Shown here: in pieces, positions 43,762-52,168 of the stretch | How the letters are laid out: every line of letters begins with the position of its first letter | Numbering within the stretch: the first letter of the stretch is position 1 | Assembly (NCBI GenBank): GCA_011048835.1 | Contig: DSDF01000018.1 | Span: 1-54,044 of the forward strand | DNA from: Methanoculleus sp. | GTDB taxonomy: Archaea > Halobacteriota > Methanomicrobia > Methanomicrobiales > Methanomicrobiaceae | DNA length: 54,044 nt | Direction of reading: 5' to 3' | Position numbers and translations under genes: made by a program | The notes under the pieces: generated by a model | Seen by the model: the letters and a program-made list of their open reading frames with translations, nothing else | Databases searched by the model: none | Told to the model about the DNA's origin: nothing

Positions 43762-46700
43762 TTACAGTATCGTTCCCCCTCCCCCGTTGACAGGCTCTCC
43801 ATCCTCGCCATTGACCGGTTCCCCGTTTTCCTCATCGACCGGCTCACTGTCCTCACCATTGGCCGGTTCCCCGTTTTCCTCATCGACCGGCTCACCGTCC
43901 TCGCCGTTGACCGGTTCCCCGTTATCCTCATCGACCGGCTCACCGTTCTCGCCGTTGACCGGTTCCCCGTTTTCTCCATCGACCGGCTCACCGTCCTCAC
44001 CGTCGAACGGTTCTCCGTTTTCTTCATCGACACCCTGATCTTCCACGACACCGGTGTAGTAGACAGTCTGGCTGTCGCTCACCTCAGAGCCTTCCGGATC
44101 CTCCGCGCTAACCGAGGCATCGATCTGCTGCGTTCCCTCGACTGCGTCCACCGACGTCTCGAAGCCCCACGTTTCGCCCGGATCGAGGATGTCGTTGCCG
44201 TCGTCGCCCTCGCCGGTGCCCGAAGCGGTAAAGCCGTCAGCACTGAGGGCTATACTGGTGAGGCCGACCTCACCGGTGTTGGTGACGTAGAAGAACAGCG
44301 AAACCGGCTCGTCTACCGGCACATCCGGCCCCGGCGATGCTGGATTGGTCTCGCCATCCACCTGCACTTCAAGGCCGATGGCGGGGACGCCACCCGCCTC
44401 CGGCCCGGTCCAGTATGCCACGTCGGTGTCGTTCACCTCGATGAAGCGATGCGTCCAGATCGAATCATAGTACTGAGCGGACACCGTGGCGGTGTTCATA
44501 TGCTCGCCGGTCCCCGCTGTCGGTTCATCCCCCGGCCGCACGCGGTAATTCCATGTTTCTCCTGAACTCAGGAAGCCATCGCCATCACCATCGAGGGGGC
44601 CCTCGACTGTCACCATGGGATCAGATAGCACCACATTTGAGAGATACCTGTTGCCCGTGTTTTCCACGGTGTAGGTGATAATGACCGTGTCATTCGCATT
44701 TTCGAAGATGACCCCCGGGGGGTCGTCTGCATCCACTCCGTTGACGTACTTCTCGAGTTCGATGGCCGCCCACGGGGGCCCGGTCCAGTATGCTACGTCG
44801 GTGTCGGTCACCTCATTGCCTGCCGGATCTCGTGCGGTCACGGTGGCGGTGTTCATGTGCTCGTCGTGCCCCGAATCGGGGTCCTCCCCTATCGGCACAT
44901 CGTAGTGCCATGTTTCTCCCGGACCAAGAACACTATCAAGCACATCGTTGCCATCTTCATCCTTTGGGCCGGATATCACCACATAGCTGTCTTTAAGCTC
45001 CACGTCAGAGAGGTCGACGTCGCCCGTGTTGGTCACGGTGAAGGTGTGGACGACTGACAGATCGTCGGTTTCGAAGACGACACCCGGCGGTTCGTCGGCT
45101 TCGACGTATTCTCGGGATGCAGGGTCAAAGATGTACTTCTCCAGATCGATAGAAGCTGCTCCTCCCGCCTCCGGCCCGGTCCAGTACGCCACATCGGTGT
45201 CGTTCACCTCGTTGCCCTGATAATCACGTGCGGTCACCGTAGCGGTGTTCATGTGCTCGCCGGTCCCCGCTGTCGGTTCCTCCCCCGGCCGCACGCGGTA
45301 ATTCCATGTTTCAAAATGACCCAGTACGCCATCGCCATTATCATTGAGGGGCCCCTCGACGGTCACCATGGGATCGGTGAGTACTACATTCTCGAGTGAA
45401 TATTCACCGATGTTGGTCACGGTGTAGGTGATGTTGACCGTGTCATTCGCATTTTCGAAGATAACCCCCGGCGGCTCGTCCGCATCCTCACCGTTGGCGT
45501 ACTTTTCCAGATCGATGGCTGCACACGGAGGCAGGGTATAATATGCCACGTCGGTGTCGGTCACCACATTGCCTGCCGGATCCTGTGCGGTTACATTAGC
45601 TGTCCATATTCGTAATCTCTCTCCGTATACGCAATCAGCATCGGGCCCCCTCTCGGGATACTGGTATTCCCATGTTTCTCCCGGGCTCAGGATGCTATCA
45701 TCTCCAATGTCCCCAAAGGGGCCGACTGTTTTGGCCCAATCGCTCGGATCTCCATATCCAACCTCGTAAGCGAGTTCATCGATTTCCACGTTGATGAGGT
45801 CGACGTCGCCGGTATTGGTCACGGAATAATAAGGTTGGATGTCCGGCCCCGTCCTCGTGAATACGACTCCCGGCGGTTCATTGGCTTCGAGATAGATGCC
45901 GGACACAGGGTCCTGGATGTACACTTCAAGCTCTATCCTCGCCTCGAATGCCCCGGTGCCGTTGTAGTGGCTCGGGTCCGAGTTATCCACTTGTGCCGTG
46001 GAGAAAGTGCCGCTCGCCGTGGCGTTGTTTGCATACTGACCCGCGTCGGCGGTGCCGTTGGCCTCGTAGACCCACGTCTCTCCAACCTCGAGGATGCCGT
46101 CGGCGTCATCGCCGCTCGCCGGGCCGCTGATAGAGCCGATCACATCATCGAGCAGCTCGATCTCGAAGAGCGGCACAAGCCCGGTGTTGGTGACGTTGTA
46201 GGTCCAGTTCACCGTGGCGTTGACGGGGATCGACGGGCCCGGCGGCTCGTCCGCATCCTCGCCGTTCGTTGCCTTCTCGACATCGATTCCGATGGTCGAG
46301 ACGTTCACCAGGCCTGCGTCCCATGTTCTATCTTTCTCGTTCTCGGAAAGTTCAATCGGCCCCGTCCTGCCGGTGGTGGTGTCCGCGTCGCTGTCGAGGG
46401 CCGGGTTTGCGCCCTGCTCCTCGAGGGTGAATACATAGCCTTCCGGCCGGATGAACCGGAGCGAATAGGTGCCCGCTTTCAGGCTGCAGAAGCAGTAGCG
46501 GCCCTCGGAATCCGTGGTTCTCGACCTGATCTGTACGTCCTCGGCATCGTAGAGGATGACCTTGACCCCCTTGATGCCGGGCTCGCCGCTCTCCTGGATG
46601 CCGTTGCCGTTGCGGTCCTCCCAGACGAAGTCGCCGATCTTGGCCCTGGGAACCGGTTTCGGGACCGGCGTGGGTTTGGGCGTTGGTACAGGCGCAGGGC

Positions 46701-47952
46701 CGGGCGTCGGTCCGGGCGAAGGTGCCGGCGCCGGTTCGATCACCTCGTCCAGCCTGACCGCCCAGGCGTCCGGGGAGGGCGGCTGCTCATCCGCGGTCAC
46801 ATTGAACACGCCGGCAAACACGTAAGCAGTCTCGGAGATGCGGATGATCGACCGGGCGAGATCCTGGTTTGATCCTCCCAGTGCACCATTCCACTCCTCC
46901 TCGCCGCTCGGATCGAGTTTGATCAGCCACGCGTCGACGTTGCCGGATCCGTAGTCCTCGATGCTCCCGGCGACCAGAAGGCCTCCATCGGGAGTATCTG
47001 CGGCGGAGCGTGCCGTGGCATTGACATCAGGCCCGCCGTAGGTTGCTTCGAGCAGGGGAGCTCCCGTGGCGTTGAACCGCAGGTACCACGCATCGGTGTC
47101 GGTACGGTTCTCGCCGGTGAAGAAGGTGGTGGTGACGACAAACGAGAAGTTCTGGGCATTTTCCTGGAATATATCCCATCCCGTGTCGTTTCCTGCGCCG
47201 CCGAAGGTCGCATTCCAGAGCTCCATGCCGGTGCTGTTCGTCTTCACCACCCAGCCGTCGGCTTCTTCGGCCTCAAACGACTCGGTGGAGCCCGCAAGCA
47301 GGAAATTCCCCTCCTCGTCTTCGATCACCGAAAAGGCGGTGTCGTTCCTCTCCCCGCCGAAGCGGCTGTTCCATTCCTCTTCGCCGGTGGCATTGATCTT
47401 CACCATCCACGCATCGGTGTTTTCGGATTCGTAGCCCTCGATACTGCCCACGAAGAGGTACCCCCCGTCACCGGTCTGGATGATCGTGTATGCCGAGGCA
47501 TTGACCTCGGGCCCGCCGAAGGTCCGGTTCAGCACCTCATCTCCCGTGGCGTTGATCCCGACCACCCATGCATCGGTGTGGTACAGGTCGCCCTCGAGCG
47601 GCAGGGCCGTGCTTCCAGCGAAGACGATGCTGCCGTCATCGCTCTGGATGACGTCGAATGCGGTGTCGTTCAGGAGCGTTCCATACGCCGCGTCCGAGAG
47701 CAGCGCCCCGTCATCTGCATCGAGCAGCACGAGCCACGCGTCGGCCAGCCCGGCGCCCTGCGCATCCGTGTCTCCCGCGAAGATCAGGCTCGCATTCTCT
47801 GCTTGAATAATCGAATATGCCGATTCGTTTGTCTCCTCATCGCCGTAGGTGGTGTTCCATACGACCGAGAGTTCGAACGCCGCCGCGGTTCCACATCCGA
47901 GGCACATCATCACCAGGACGATGAGGGCGGCACCTTTCAATACTCGTTGCAT
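43762..47952 (-). CDS. Secreted repeat protein B: propeller-like repeats, SdrD-B and DUF11-like domains, acidic tail
   Basis: A 1396-residue paralogue of secreted protein A. After a signal peptide (residues 1-25, ALIVLVMMCLGCGTAAAF) come about seven 50-residue propeller-like repeats, a proline-rich linker (PTPKPTPVPKPVPRAK) and an SdrD-B domain (KIGDFVWEDRNGNGIQESGE). Then follow about six immunoglobulin-like repeats of roughly 115 residues (DUF11/CARDB type: EKYANGEDADEPPGVIFENA, TYTVTNIGEYSLENVVLTDP). The tail (about 1310-1396) repeats GEPVNGEDGEPVDEEN. Neighbouring repeats are near-identical at DNA level. There is no transmembrane anchor at the end. Probably cell-surface or matrix protein; ligand unknown. 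Confidence 0.87.
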   Translation of the reverse strand: MQRVLKGAALIVLVMMCLGCGTAAAFELSVVWNTTYGDEETNESAYSIIQAENASLIFAGDTDAQGAGLADAWLVLLDADDGALLSDAAYGTLLNDTAFDVIQSDDGSIVFAGSTALPLEGDLYHTDAWVVGINATGDEVLNRTFGGPEVNASAYTIIQTGDGGYLFVGSIEGYESENTDAWMVKINATGEEEWNSRFGGERNDTAFSVIEDEEGNFLLAGSTESFEAEEADGWVVKTNSTGMELWNATFGGAGNDTGWDIFQENAQNFSFVVTTTFFTGENRTDTDAWYLRFNATGAPLLEATYGGPDVNATARSAADTPDGGLLVAGSIEDYGSGNVDAWLIKLDPSGEEEWNGALGGSNQDLARSIIRISETAYVFAGVFNVTADEQPPSPDAWAVRLDEVIEPAPAPSPGPTPGPAPVPTPKPTPVPKPVPRAKIGDFVWEDRNGNGIQESGEPGIKGVKVILYDAEDVQIRSRTTDSEGRYCFCSLKAGTYSLRFIRPEGYVFTLEEQGANPALDSDADTTTGRTGPIELSENEKDRTWDAGLVNVSTIGIDVEKATNGEDADEPPGPSIPVNATVNWTYNVTNTGLVPLFEIELLDDVIGSISGPASGDDADGILEVGETWVYEANGTADAGQYANNATASGTFSTAQVDNSDPSHYNGTGAFEARIELEVYIQDPVSGIYLEANEPPGVVFTRTGPDIQPYYSVTNTGDVDLINVEIDELAYEVGYGDPSDWAKTVGPFGDIGDDSILSPGETWEYQYPERGPDADCVYGERLRIWTANVTAQDPAGNVVTDTDVAYYTLPPCAAIDLEKYANGEDADEPPGVIFENANDTVNITYTVTNIGEYSLENVVLTDPMVTVEGPLNDNGDGVLGHFETWNYRVRPGEEPTAGTGEHMNTATVTARDYQGNEVNDTDVAYWTGPEAGGAASIDLEKYIFDPASREYVEADEPPGVVFETDDLSVVHTFTVTNTGDVDLSDVELKDSYVVISGPKDEDGNDVLDSVLGPGETWHYDVPIGEDPDSGHDEHMNTATVTARDPAGNEVTDTDVAYWTGPPWAAIELEKYVNGVDADDPPGVIFENANDTVIITYTVENTGNRYLSNVVLSDPMVTVEGPLDGDGDGFLSSGETWNYRVRPGDEPTAGTGEHMNTATVSAQYYDSIWTHRFIEVNDTDVAYWTGPEAGGVPAIGLEVQVDGETNPASPGPDVPVDEPVSLFFYVTNTGEVGLTSIALSADGFTASGTGEGDDGNDILDPGETWGFETSVDAVEGTQQIDASVSAEDPEGSEVSDSQTVYYTGVVEDQGVDEENGEPFDGEDGEPVDGENGEPVNGENGEPVDEDNGEPVNGEDGEPVDEENGEPANGEDSEPVDEENGEPVNGEDGEPVNGGGGTIL
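43785..44038. repeat. 30-bp tandem repeats encoding the Gly-Glu-Pro-Val tail
   Basis: Blocks such as GACCGGTTCCCCGTTTTCCT and GACCGGCTCACCGTCCTC alternate about eight times in frame at the 3' end of secreted protein B, each half coding for about ten residues (NGEPVNGEDG type). The reading frame is kept throughout. Copy number probably varies between strains. Confidence 0.88.
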
Positions 47953-48134
47953 TCGTCAACTTCCCCCTGTCATTCGTAACTATCCCTCTCGCGCGGTGGG
48001 TGTGTGCTCGGTGGCTTCCCTGCATTCGTGCATGCAGCAAGCTCACGCGATTATGGCGGTCTCAGCTGCGATGTACAGGTATTCTGGCTATGATACATCG
48101 CAGGCTCGCGGTCTTTCTGCGAATGGGGACGGGG

Positions 48135-48154
48135 GGTAGTATTACTATACTGCC
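48135..48154. promoter_or_regulatory. Inverted repeat upstream of secreted protein B
   Basis: Arms GGTAGTAT and ATACTGCC, separated by TACT, match at 7 of 8 positions (the eighth is a G-T pair in RNA). They abut the conserved 28-bp element. It lies in the 333-bp gap between secreted protein B and the divergent DJ-1 gene, otherwise empty. No counterpart is present before secreted protein A. Confidence 0.45.
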
Positions 48155-48180
48155 ATAAAAATATTTGCAGGAAAATAATT
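48153..48180 (-). promoter_or_regulatory. Conserved 28-bp element about 201 bp upstream of secreted protein B
   Basis: CCATAAAAAT-N10-AAATAATT on the plus strand, matching the element before secreted protein A in arms, spacing and distance to the start codon. The 10-base spacers differ, so the match is not due to a recent long duplication alone. Confidence 0.6.
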
Positions 48181-48285
48181 CATGATCAGAATCGCATGAT
48201 CCCGGGGTGAGGTTCCCCTCTCTTCTTCTCCGGTGCGCAGGAGAAGAGCGGTAGAGTTTTTGTACCTCTGCATCCACACTGTTGC

Positions 48286-48801
48286 ATGAAACTGCTGCTG
48301 GTCATCGCACCCGAGAATTTCAGGGATGAGGAACTTGAAGTACCTCGTTCCGTATTCGATCGCCACGGCATTGGCTATGATATCGCGTCCACAAAGACCG
48401 GGATATGTTCGGGGATGCTGGGTGCAACCGCCGAAGCCACCCTTGCGCTGGACAAGGTCGTTTCTGATGAGTATGCGGGCATCGTGATCGTGGGCGGGAT
48501 AGGAGCGCAGGACCATCTCTGGGACAATGCAGCGCTGCAGGACCTCGTCAGGACATTCTTTGAGTCAGGAAGTGTGGTCGCCGCGATCTGTCTCTCCCCG
48601 GTCGTGCTCGCGAAAGCCGGCATCCTCAAGGGCCGGGAGGCGACGGTATTTCGGAGTCCTGCCTCCGTGAAGGAAATGAAAAAGGGCGGTACTGTGCTCG
48701 TCGACATTCCGGTGGTTGCAGACATGGACCTGATTACGGCGGCGGGCCCTTCGGTGGCAGAAGCGTTTGCTGAAGCGATCGTGGATAAACTGGTGTGCTG
48801 A
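48286..48801 (+). CDS. DJ-1/PfpI family protein
   Basis: A 171-residue member of the DJ-1/PfpI superfamily, which includes glyoxalase, deglycase and chaperone-like proteins. The nucleophile elbow is AAICLSPVVLA with C102, and E16 (FRDEELEVPRS) is the usual partner acid. PfpI proteases have Cys-His at the elbow; here it is Cys-Leu, so peptidase activity is doubtful. Start ATG 48286. It is followed 20 bases later by a glycosyltransferase gene and is divergent from secreted protein B. Confidence 0.88.
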   Translation: MKLLLVIAPENFRDEELEVPRSVFDRHGIGYDIASTKTGICSGMLGATAEATLALDKVVSDEYAGIVIVGGIGAQDHLWDNAALQDLVRTFFESGSVVAAICLSPVVLAKAGILKGREATVFRSPASVKEMKKGGTVLVDIPVVADMDLITAAGPSVAEAFAEAIVDKLVC

Positions 48802-48821
48802 ATCCCGGGTGAAGAGCGACC

Positions 48822-49529
48822 GTGGTCAGTTGGGATCAGTGCACCATCGTTGTCCCCGCCTATAATGAAGCGGAGCGCATCGACCGGCTCTTAAACGATC
48901 TGGGTGGTTTCGAAGGACATCTGGTGTTTGTGTGCGACGGAAACGATGCCACCGCCGAAACCATCCGCAGGTTCGCGGATCGCCATCCCGAACTCTCGCT
49001 CCTCTGCCTTGAGTTCGGGTATCGCCTTGGCAAAGGCGGAGGCGTTCTGGAGGGCATAAAGGCGGCAGATACGCCCTTCGTGGGATTCATGGATGCCGAC
49101 GGATCGACCCCGCTCGGGGAGATGATGAAGCTCTTTGCGATGCTCGAGGGGGCCGAGGCAGCCATCGGCTCACGCTGGCTGCAAGGTTCGAAGATCGTGA
49201 TCGCCCAGGGGTGGTGGCGCCGTCTGCAAAGCAGGATATTCAACGCCTTGGTGCGGGTGCTCTTCGGACTGGACTTCCGGGACACCCAGTGCGGGGCGAA
49301 AGCGTTTCGCAGGGATCCCCTCGATGTGGTGCTACCATCGATGGTCTCGAAGGGCTTCGAATTCGACGTGGAACTCCTCTGGCGCCTGCAGAATGCCGGG
49401 TGCAGGATCGAGGAGGTGCCCATACGGTGGATCAACCGCGGAGACTCCCGCGTGGGGGGTGCGGATGGGCTGGGCATGATCATTGCGCTCGTCCGCCTGC
49501 GATGCAATCCCTCCGGGGCACCGGAATGA
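48822..49529 (+). CDS. Family 2 glycosyltransferase (dolichol-phosphate sugar synthase-like)
   Basis: A 235-residue GT-A fold enzyme starting at GTG 48822. It shows IVVPAYNEAERIDRLL, the metal-binding FMDADGSTPLGEM, and DTQCGAKAFRRD followed by GFEFDVELLWRLQ. These are typical of dolichyl-phosphate mannose or glucose synthases, which load sugars on lipid carriers for protein glycosylation. No membrane helix is visible. Its place near two secreted proteins rich in glycosylation sites is suggestive only. It is co-oriented with the DJ-1 gene. Confidence 0.88.
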   Translation: MVSWDQCTIVVPAYNEAERIDRLLNDLGGFEGHLVFVCDGNDATAETIRRFADRHPELSLLCLEFGYRLGKGGGVLEGIKAADTPFVGFMDADGSTPLGEMMKLFAMLEGAEAAIGSRWLQGSKIVIAQGWWRRLQSRIFNALVRVLFGLDFRDTQCGAKAFRRDPLDVVLPSMVSKGFEFDVELLWRLQNAGCRIEEVPIRWINRGDSRVGGADGLGMIIALVRLRCNPSGAPE

Positions 49530-49588
49530 GAGGGGACGGGAAAACGTATCAAAGCCGGAGTGCCGGGTACCGCTTCCCGTGAACAAAG

Positions 49589-50845
49589 TTAATCGGGACT
49601 GGTGCGCCTGATGCGCACCGATTCGGCGTGGGCATGCAGCCCCTCCGCATCGGCGAGCGCCTCGACCACGTCGCCGATGGCCTCGAGTCCGCCCCGGTCG
49701 ATGATCTGGACGGTCGAGGTTTTACAGAAGTGGCGCACGTCGAGGCCCGAGTAGAGTGCGGCATAACCCGCCGTGGGAAGGACGTGATTGGTCCCCGAGG
49801 CGTAATCGCCGCAGGCCACCGGCGCGAACGGGCCGACGAAGATCGATCCCGCATTGCGCACTCTGGTCAGGACGGCGAGGGTGTCCGCCACCTGGATGGA
49901 GAGGTGTTCGGGGGCGATTGCGTCGATTGCCTCGACGCCGGCGGCGAGGTCGTCCACGATGATATAGCCGGAATTGCCCAGTGCCTGGTCGATGATATCC
50001 TTTCTCGGTGCATTCGCGGAAAGCCGGACCACCTCTGCCCCCACCGCGCCGGCGAGATCGGGGTCGGTGGTGACGAGGACGCAGGCGGCATGGGGGTCAT
50101 GCTCCGCCTGGGCGAGAATGTCCGCGGCGATGAAGGTGGGGTTGGCGCTCCCGTCGGCGATGATGCCGATCTCGCTGGGGCCCGCGGGGAAATCGATCTC
50201 CGCGTGGTCGCGCAGGAGCATCTTTGCCGCTGTGACATAGACGTTTCCGGGCCCCACGATCTTCTGTACCGGTGCGATGGTTTCCGTGCCCAGCGCCATG
50301 GCGCCGATCGCCTGTGCGCCGCCCACCCGGTAGATCTCGTCGACGCCGGCGATGTCAAGGGCGAGGATGGTGAGCGGGTGAATCGGTGGCGGGGAGCAGC
50401 AGCATATTTCCGCGACGCCTGCCACACGTGCGGGAACGGCGGTCATCAATGCGGTCGAGGGGTACGCCGCCCGCCCGCCGGGCACATAGCAGCCGATCCG
50501 GTGCAGGGGCGTGGTCTTGACCCCGAGGGTGATGCCCGGTTCCACCTCCTGCAGCCAGAGATCATCCGGCTTCTGCAGCTCGTGGAACCGGGTGATGCGC
50601 GCTTCCGCCTCGATGAGGCTCTCGGTGAGGCGGTAGTCGACATCCTCGAAGGCCTGGTCGCGCTCTTCCTCGGTGACCGCGAGCTGCTCGAGGTCGATTC
50701 CGTCAAACTGCCGGGTAAGCGCGAACAGTGCGGCGTCGCCCTCGCTCTTCACCCTGCCGATGATCTCCCCCACGGCAGGCCGTACTTCGTCGAGGCTCGA
50801 CCGCCGGGTGGCCGTCCAGTCATCAATCTCCAGCGCCTTCCACAT
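49589..50845 (-). CDS. hisD: Histidinol dehydrogenase
   Basis: Zinc enzyme that oxidises histidinol to histidine in two NAD-dependent steps. The 418-residue protein has YVPGGRAAYPSTALM, KIVGPGNVYVTAAK, FPAGPSEIGIIAD, ALAQAEHDPHA-like zinc-site sequence (LAQAEHDPHAACVLV) and GTNHVLPTAGYA. ATG 50845. It is convergent with the glycosyltransferase gene and divergent from wtpA, with a 161-bp AT-rich gap on that side. Full length. Other his genes are not adjacent, except hisC in the pyrG operon. Confidence 0.97.
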   Translation of the reverse strand: MWKALEIDDWTATRRSSLDEVRPAVGEIIGRVKSEGDAALFALTRQFDGIDLEQLAVTEEERDQAFEDVDYRLTESLIEAEARITRFHELQKPDDLWLQEVEPGITLGVKTTPLHRIGCYVPGGRAAYPSTALMTAVPARVAGVAEICCCSPPPIHPLTILALDIAGVDEIYRVGGAQAIGAMALGTETIAPVQKIVGPGNVYVTAAKMLLRDHAEIDFPAGPSEIGIIADGSANPTFIAADILAQAEHDPHAACVLVTTDPDLAGAVGAEVVRLSANAPRKDIIDQALGNSGYIIVDDLAAGVEAIDAIAPEHLSIQVADTLAVLTRVRNAGSIFVGPFAPVACGDYASGTNHVLPTAGYAALYSGLDVRHFCKTSTVQIIDRGGLEAIGDVVEALADAEGLHAHAESVRIRRTSPD

Positions 50846-50917
50846 AGCGGAAAAAAAATCGGTGTCTGAGGGGTTATGGGTTTCGGCATCCTGGGGGGCT
50901 TCACCCTGACCTTCTTA

Positions 50918-50931
50918 CGTTCCTGAGAACG
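50918..50931. promoter_or_regulatory. CGTTC-N4-GAACG palindrome upstream of wtpA
   Basis: Perfect 5-bp arms, 76-89 bases before the wtpA start. The outer CGTT and AACG echo half-sites of molybdate/tungstate ModE-type operators, but the AT core of those sites is absent. It could be an operator for wtpA or for the divergent hisD. Confidence 0.35.
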
Positions 50932-50967
50932 GCCCCGTCCTGAAGTAAATAGTATTAATTTAACATA

Positions 50968-50994
50968 TTTTAAATGTAAACAATAAAATGTAAA
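50968..50994 (+). promoter_or_regulatory. wtpA promoter with direct repeats
   Basis: A TTTTAAAT TATA-like box at 50968-50975 lies about 32-39 bases before ATG 51007, which has no ribosome-binding site, so wtpA is probably leaderless or nearly so. Two direct repeats AAATGTAAA (50972-50980 and 50986-50994) overlap and follow the box, in a position to control transcription. Confidence 0.5.
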
Positions 50995-51006
50995 ACTTTA
51001 TGCAGA

Positions 51007-52062
51007 ATGGCAATGAATATGTGTTCCATGGAACTCACGCATGTCATTCCTGTGCTTACTGCGGTGCTCTGCGCCGCAGTTTTTTTGTGCGGGTGCACGG
51101 GCACGGAGACGGATCAGGTCCCGCAGAACACCGGGGCGAAGACTCTCGTAATATTCCATGCCGGCAGCCTGACCAGCCCCTTCGAAAAGATGGAAGCGGA
51201 GTTTGAGGCAGCCTACCCGCATGTGGATGTACAGCTCCGCCCCGGCGGGAGCACGGCGATAATCAAGGAGGTCGTCGAGCTTGACAAGCGCGCCGACGTC
51301 CTCGCATCGGCGGATTATGCCCTCATCCCCACGCTCATGGTGCCCGAGGATGCGACCTGGTATGCTACCTTCGCCAAGAATACAATGGTGTTGACCTACA
51401 CCGACCAGAGCCTGTATGCCGATGAGATCAACGCCGACAACTGGTACGAGATCCTGGCCCGCGATAATGTGCGCTGGGCGTTCTCCGACCCGAACCTCGA
51501 CCCCTGCGGCTACCGCACACCCATGGTCATCCAGCTCGCTGAACTGCACTACGGCGACGATCAGATCTTCGAGAACACTATCGGCAAGAACAGCAAGATC
51601 ACGGTGACCGAGGAAGACGGGGTCTTCCTGATCGACGCCAGTAACCCCGAGCCCACCGGCCAGCTCTCGATCCGGCCCAAGAGCGTGGAGCTCGTGCAGA
51701 TGGTGCAGTCCGGCGGCATCGATTATGCGTGGGAGTACCGCAGCGTGGCCGTCCAGAACGATCTGAAATTCGTGGAGCTTCCCGAGCCGATCGACCTCTC
51801 CTCGATCGCGTATGCCGATACCTATGCTCGGGTGAAGGAGGAGTGCGGAGGTGTGACCCAGACGGCGAGCCCCATCGTCTACGGCGTCACCGTGCCGTCG
51901 AATGCCGACAATCCTGAGCTCGGTCTCGCCTTTGTGGAGATGCTGATCGGTCAGACAGGACAGAGGATTATGGAAGAGGATGGACAGCCGCCCATCGTTC
52001 CGGCGGGAGGCTACCTTGATGTTCCTGGGGATCTTGGTCTCCTTGTCGAGCAACAATCCTAA
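51007..52062 (+). CDS. wtpA: Tungstate/molybdate ABC transporter substrate-binding protein
   Basis: A 351-residue lipoprotein that captures tungstate or molybdate outside the cell. The signal ends in a lipobox LCGC with C30 as lipid anchor. The mature domain starts LVIFHAGSLTSPFEKMEAEF, followed by RPGGSTAIIKEVVELDKRADV and WYATFAKNTMVLTYTD, as in archaeal WtpA/ModA. FDPNLDPCGYRTPM-type oxyanion contact is present (SDPNLDPCGYRTP). The upstream region is AT-rich with a TATA-like box and no ribosome site. It is followed 106 bases later by the permease and ATPase genes. Confidence 0.95.
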   Translation: MAMNMCSMELTHVIPVLTAVLCAAVFLCGCTGTETDQVPQNTGAKTLVIFHAGSLTSPFEKMEAEFEAAYPHVDVQLRPGGSTAIIKEVVELDKRADVLASADYALIPTLMVPEDATWYATFAKNTMVLTYTDQSLYADEINADNWYEILARDNVRWAFSDPNLDPCGYRTPMVIQLAELHYGDDQIFENTIGKNSKITVTEEDGVFLIDASNPEPTGQLSIRPKSVELVQMVQSGGIDYAWEYRSVAVQNDLKFVELPEPIDLSSIAYADTYARVKEECGGVTQTASPIVYGVTVPSNADNPELGLAFVEMLIGQTGQRIMEEDGQPPIVPAGGYLDVPGDLGLLVEQQS

Positions 52063-52127
52063 TTCTTTTCATTTCCATGCCCGAATGTTTAACGGCAATA
52101 GTTGAAATTTGAATCAGCGATACTTTC

Positions 52128-52136
52128 GTATAAAAA
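52128..52136 (+). promoter_or_regulatory. Possible separate promoter for wtpBC
   Basis: GTATAAAAA, preceded by a BRE-like ACTTTC, lies 33-41 bases before the wtpB start in the 106-bp gap after wtpA. T-rich DNA just behind the wtpA stop (ATTCTTTTCATTTCC) may end the wtpA message. Permease and ATPase could thus be expressed apart from the binding protein. Confidence 0.45.
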
Positions 52137-52168
52137 CTAGAAAATTCAGAATATTTCAGTGATATGCC

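Noticed and set aside
41465-44038. Tandem repeats as a possible CRISPR array
   Set aside because: Units are 15 or 30 bp, contiguous without spacers, in frame and encode low-complexity protein tails; no cas genes are present.
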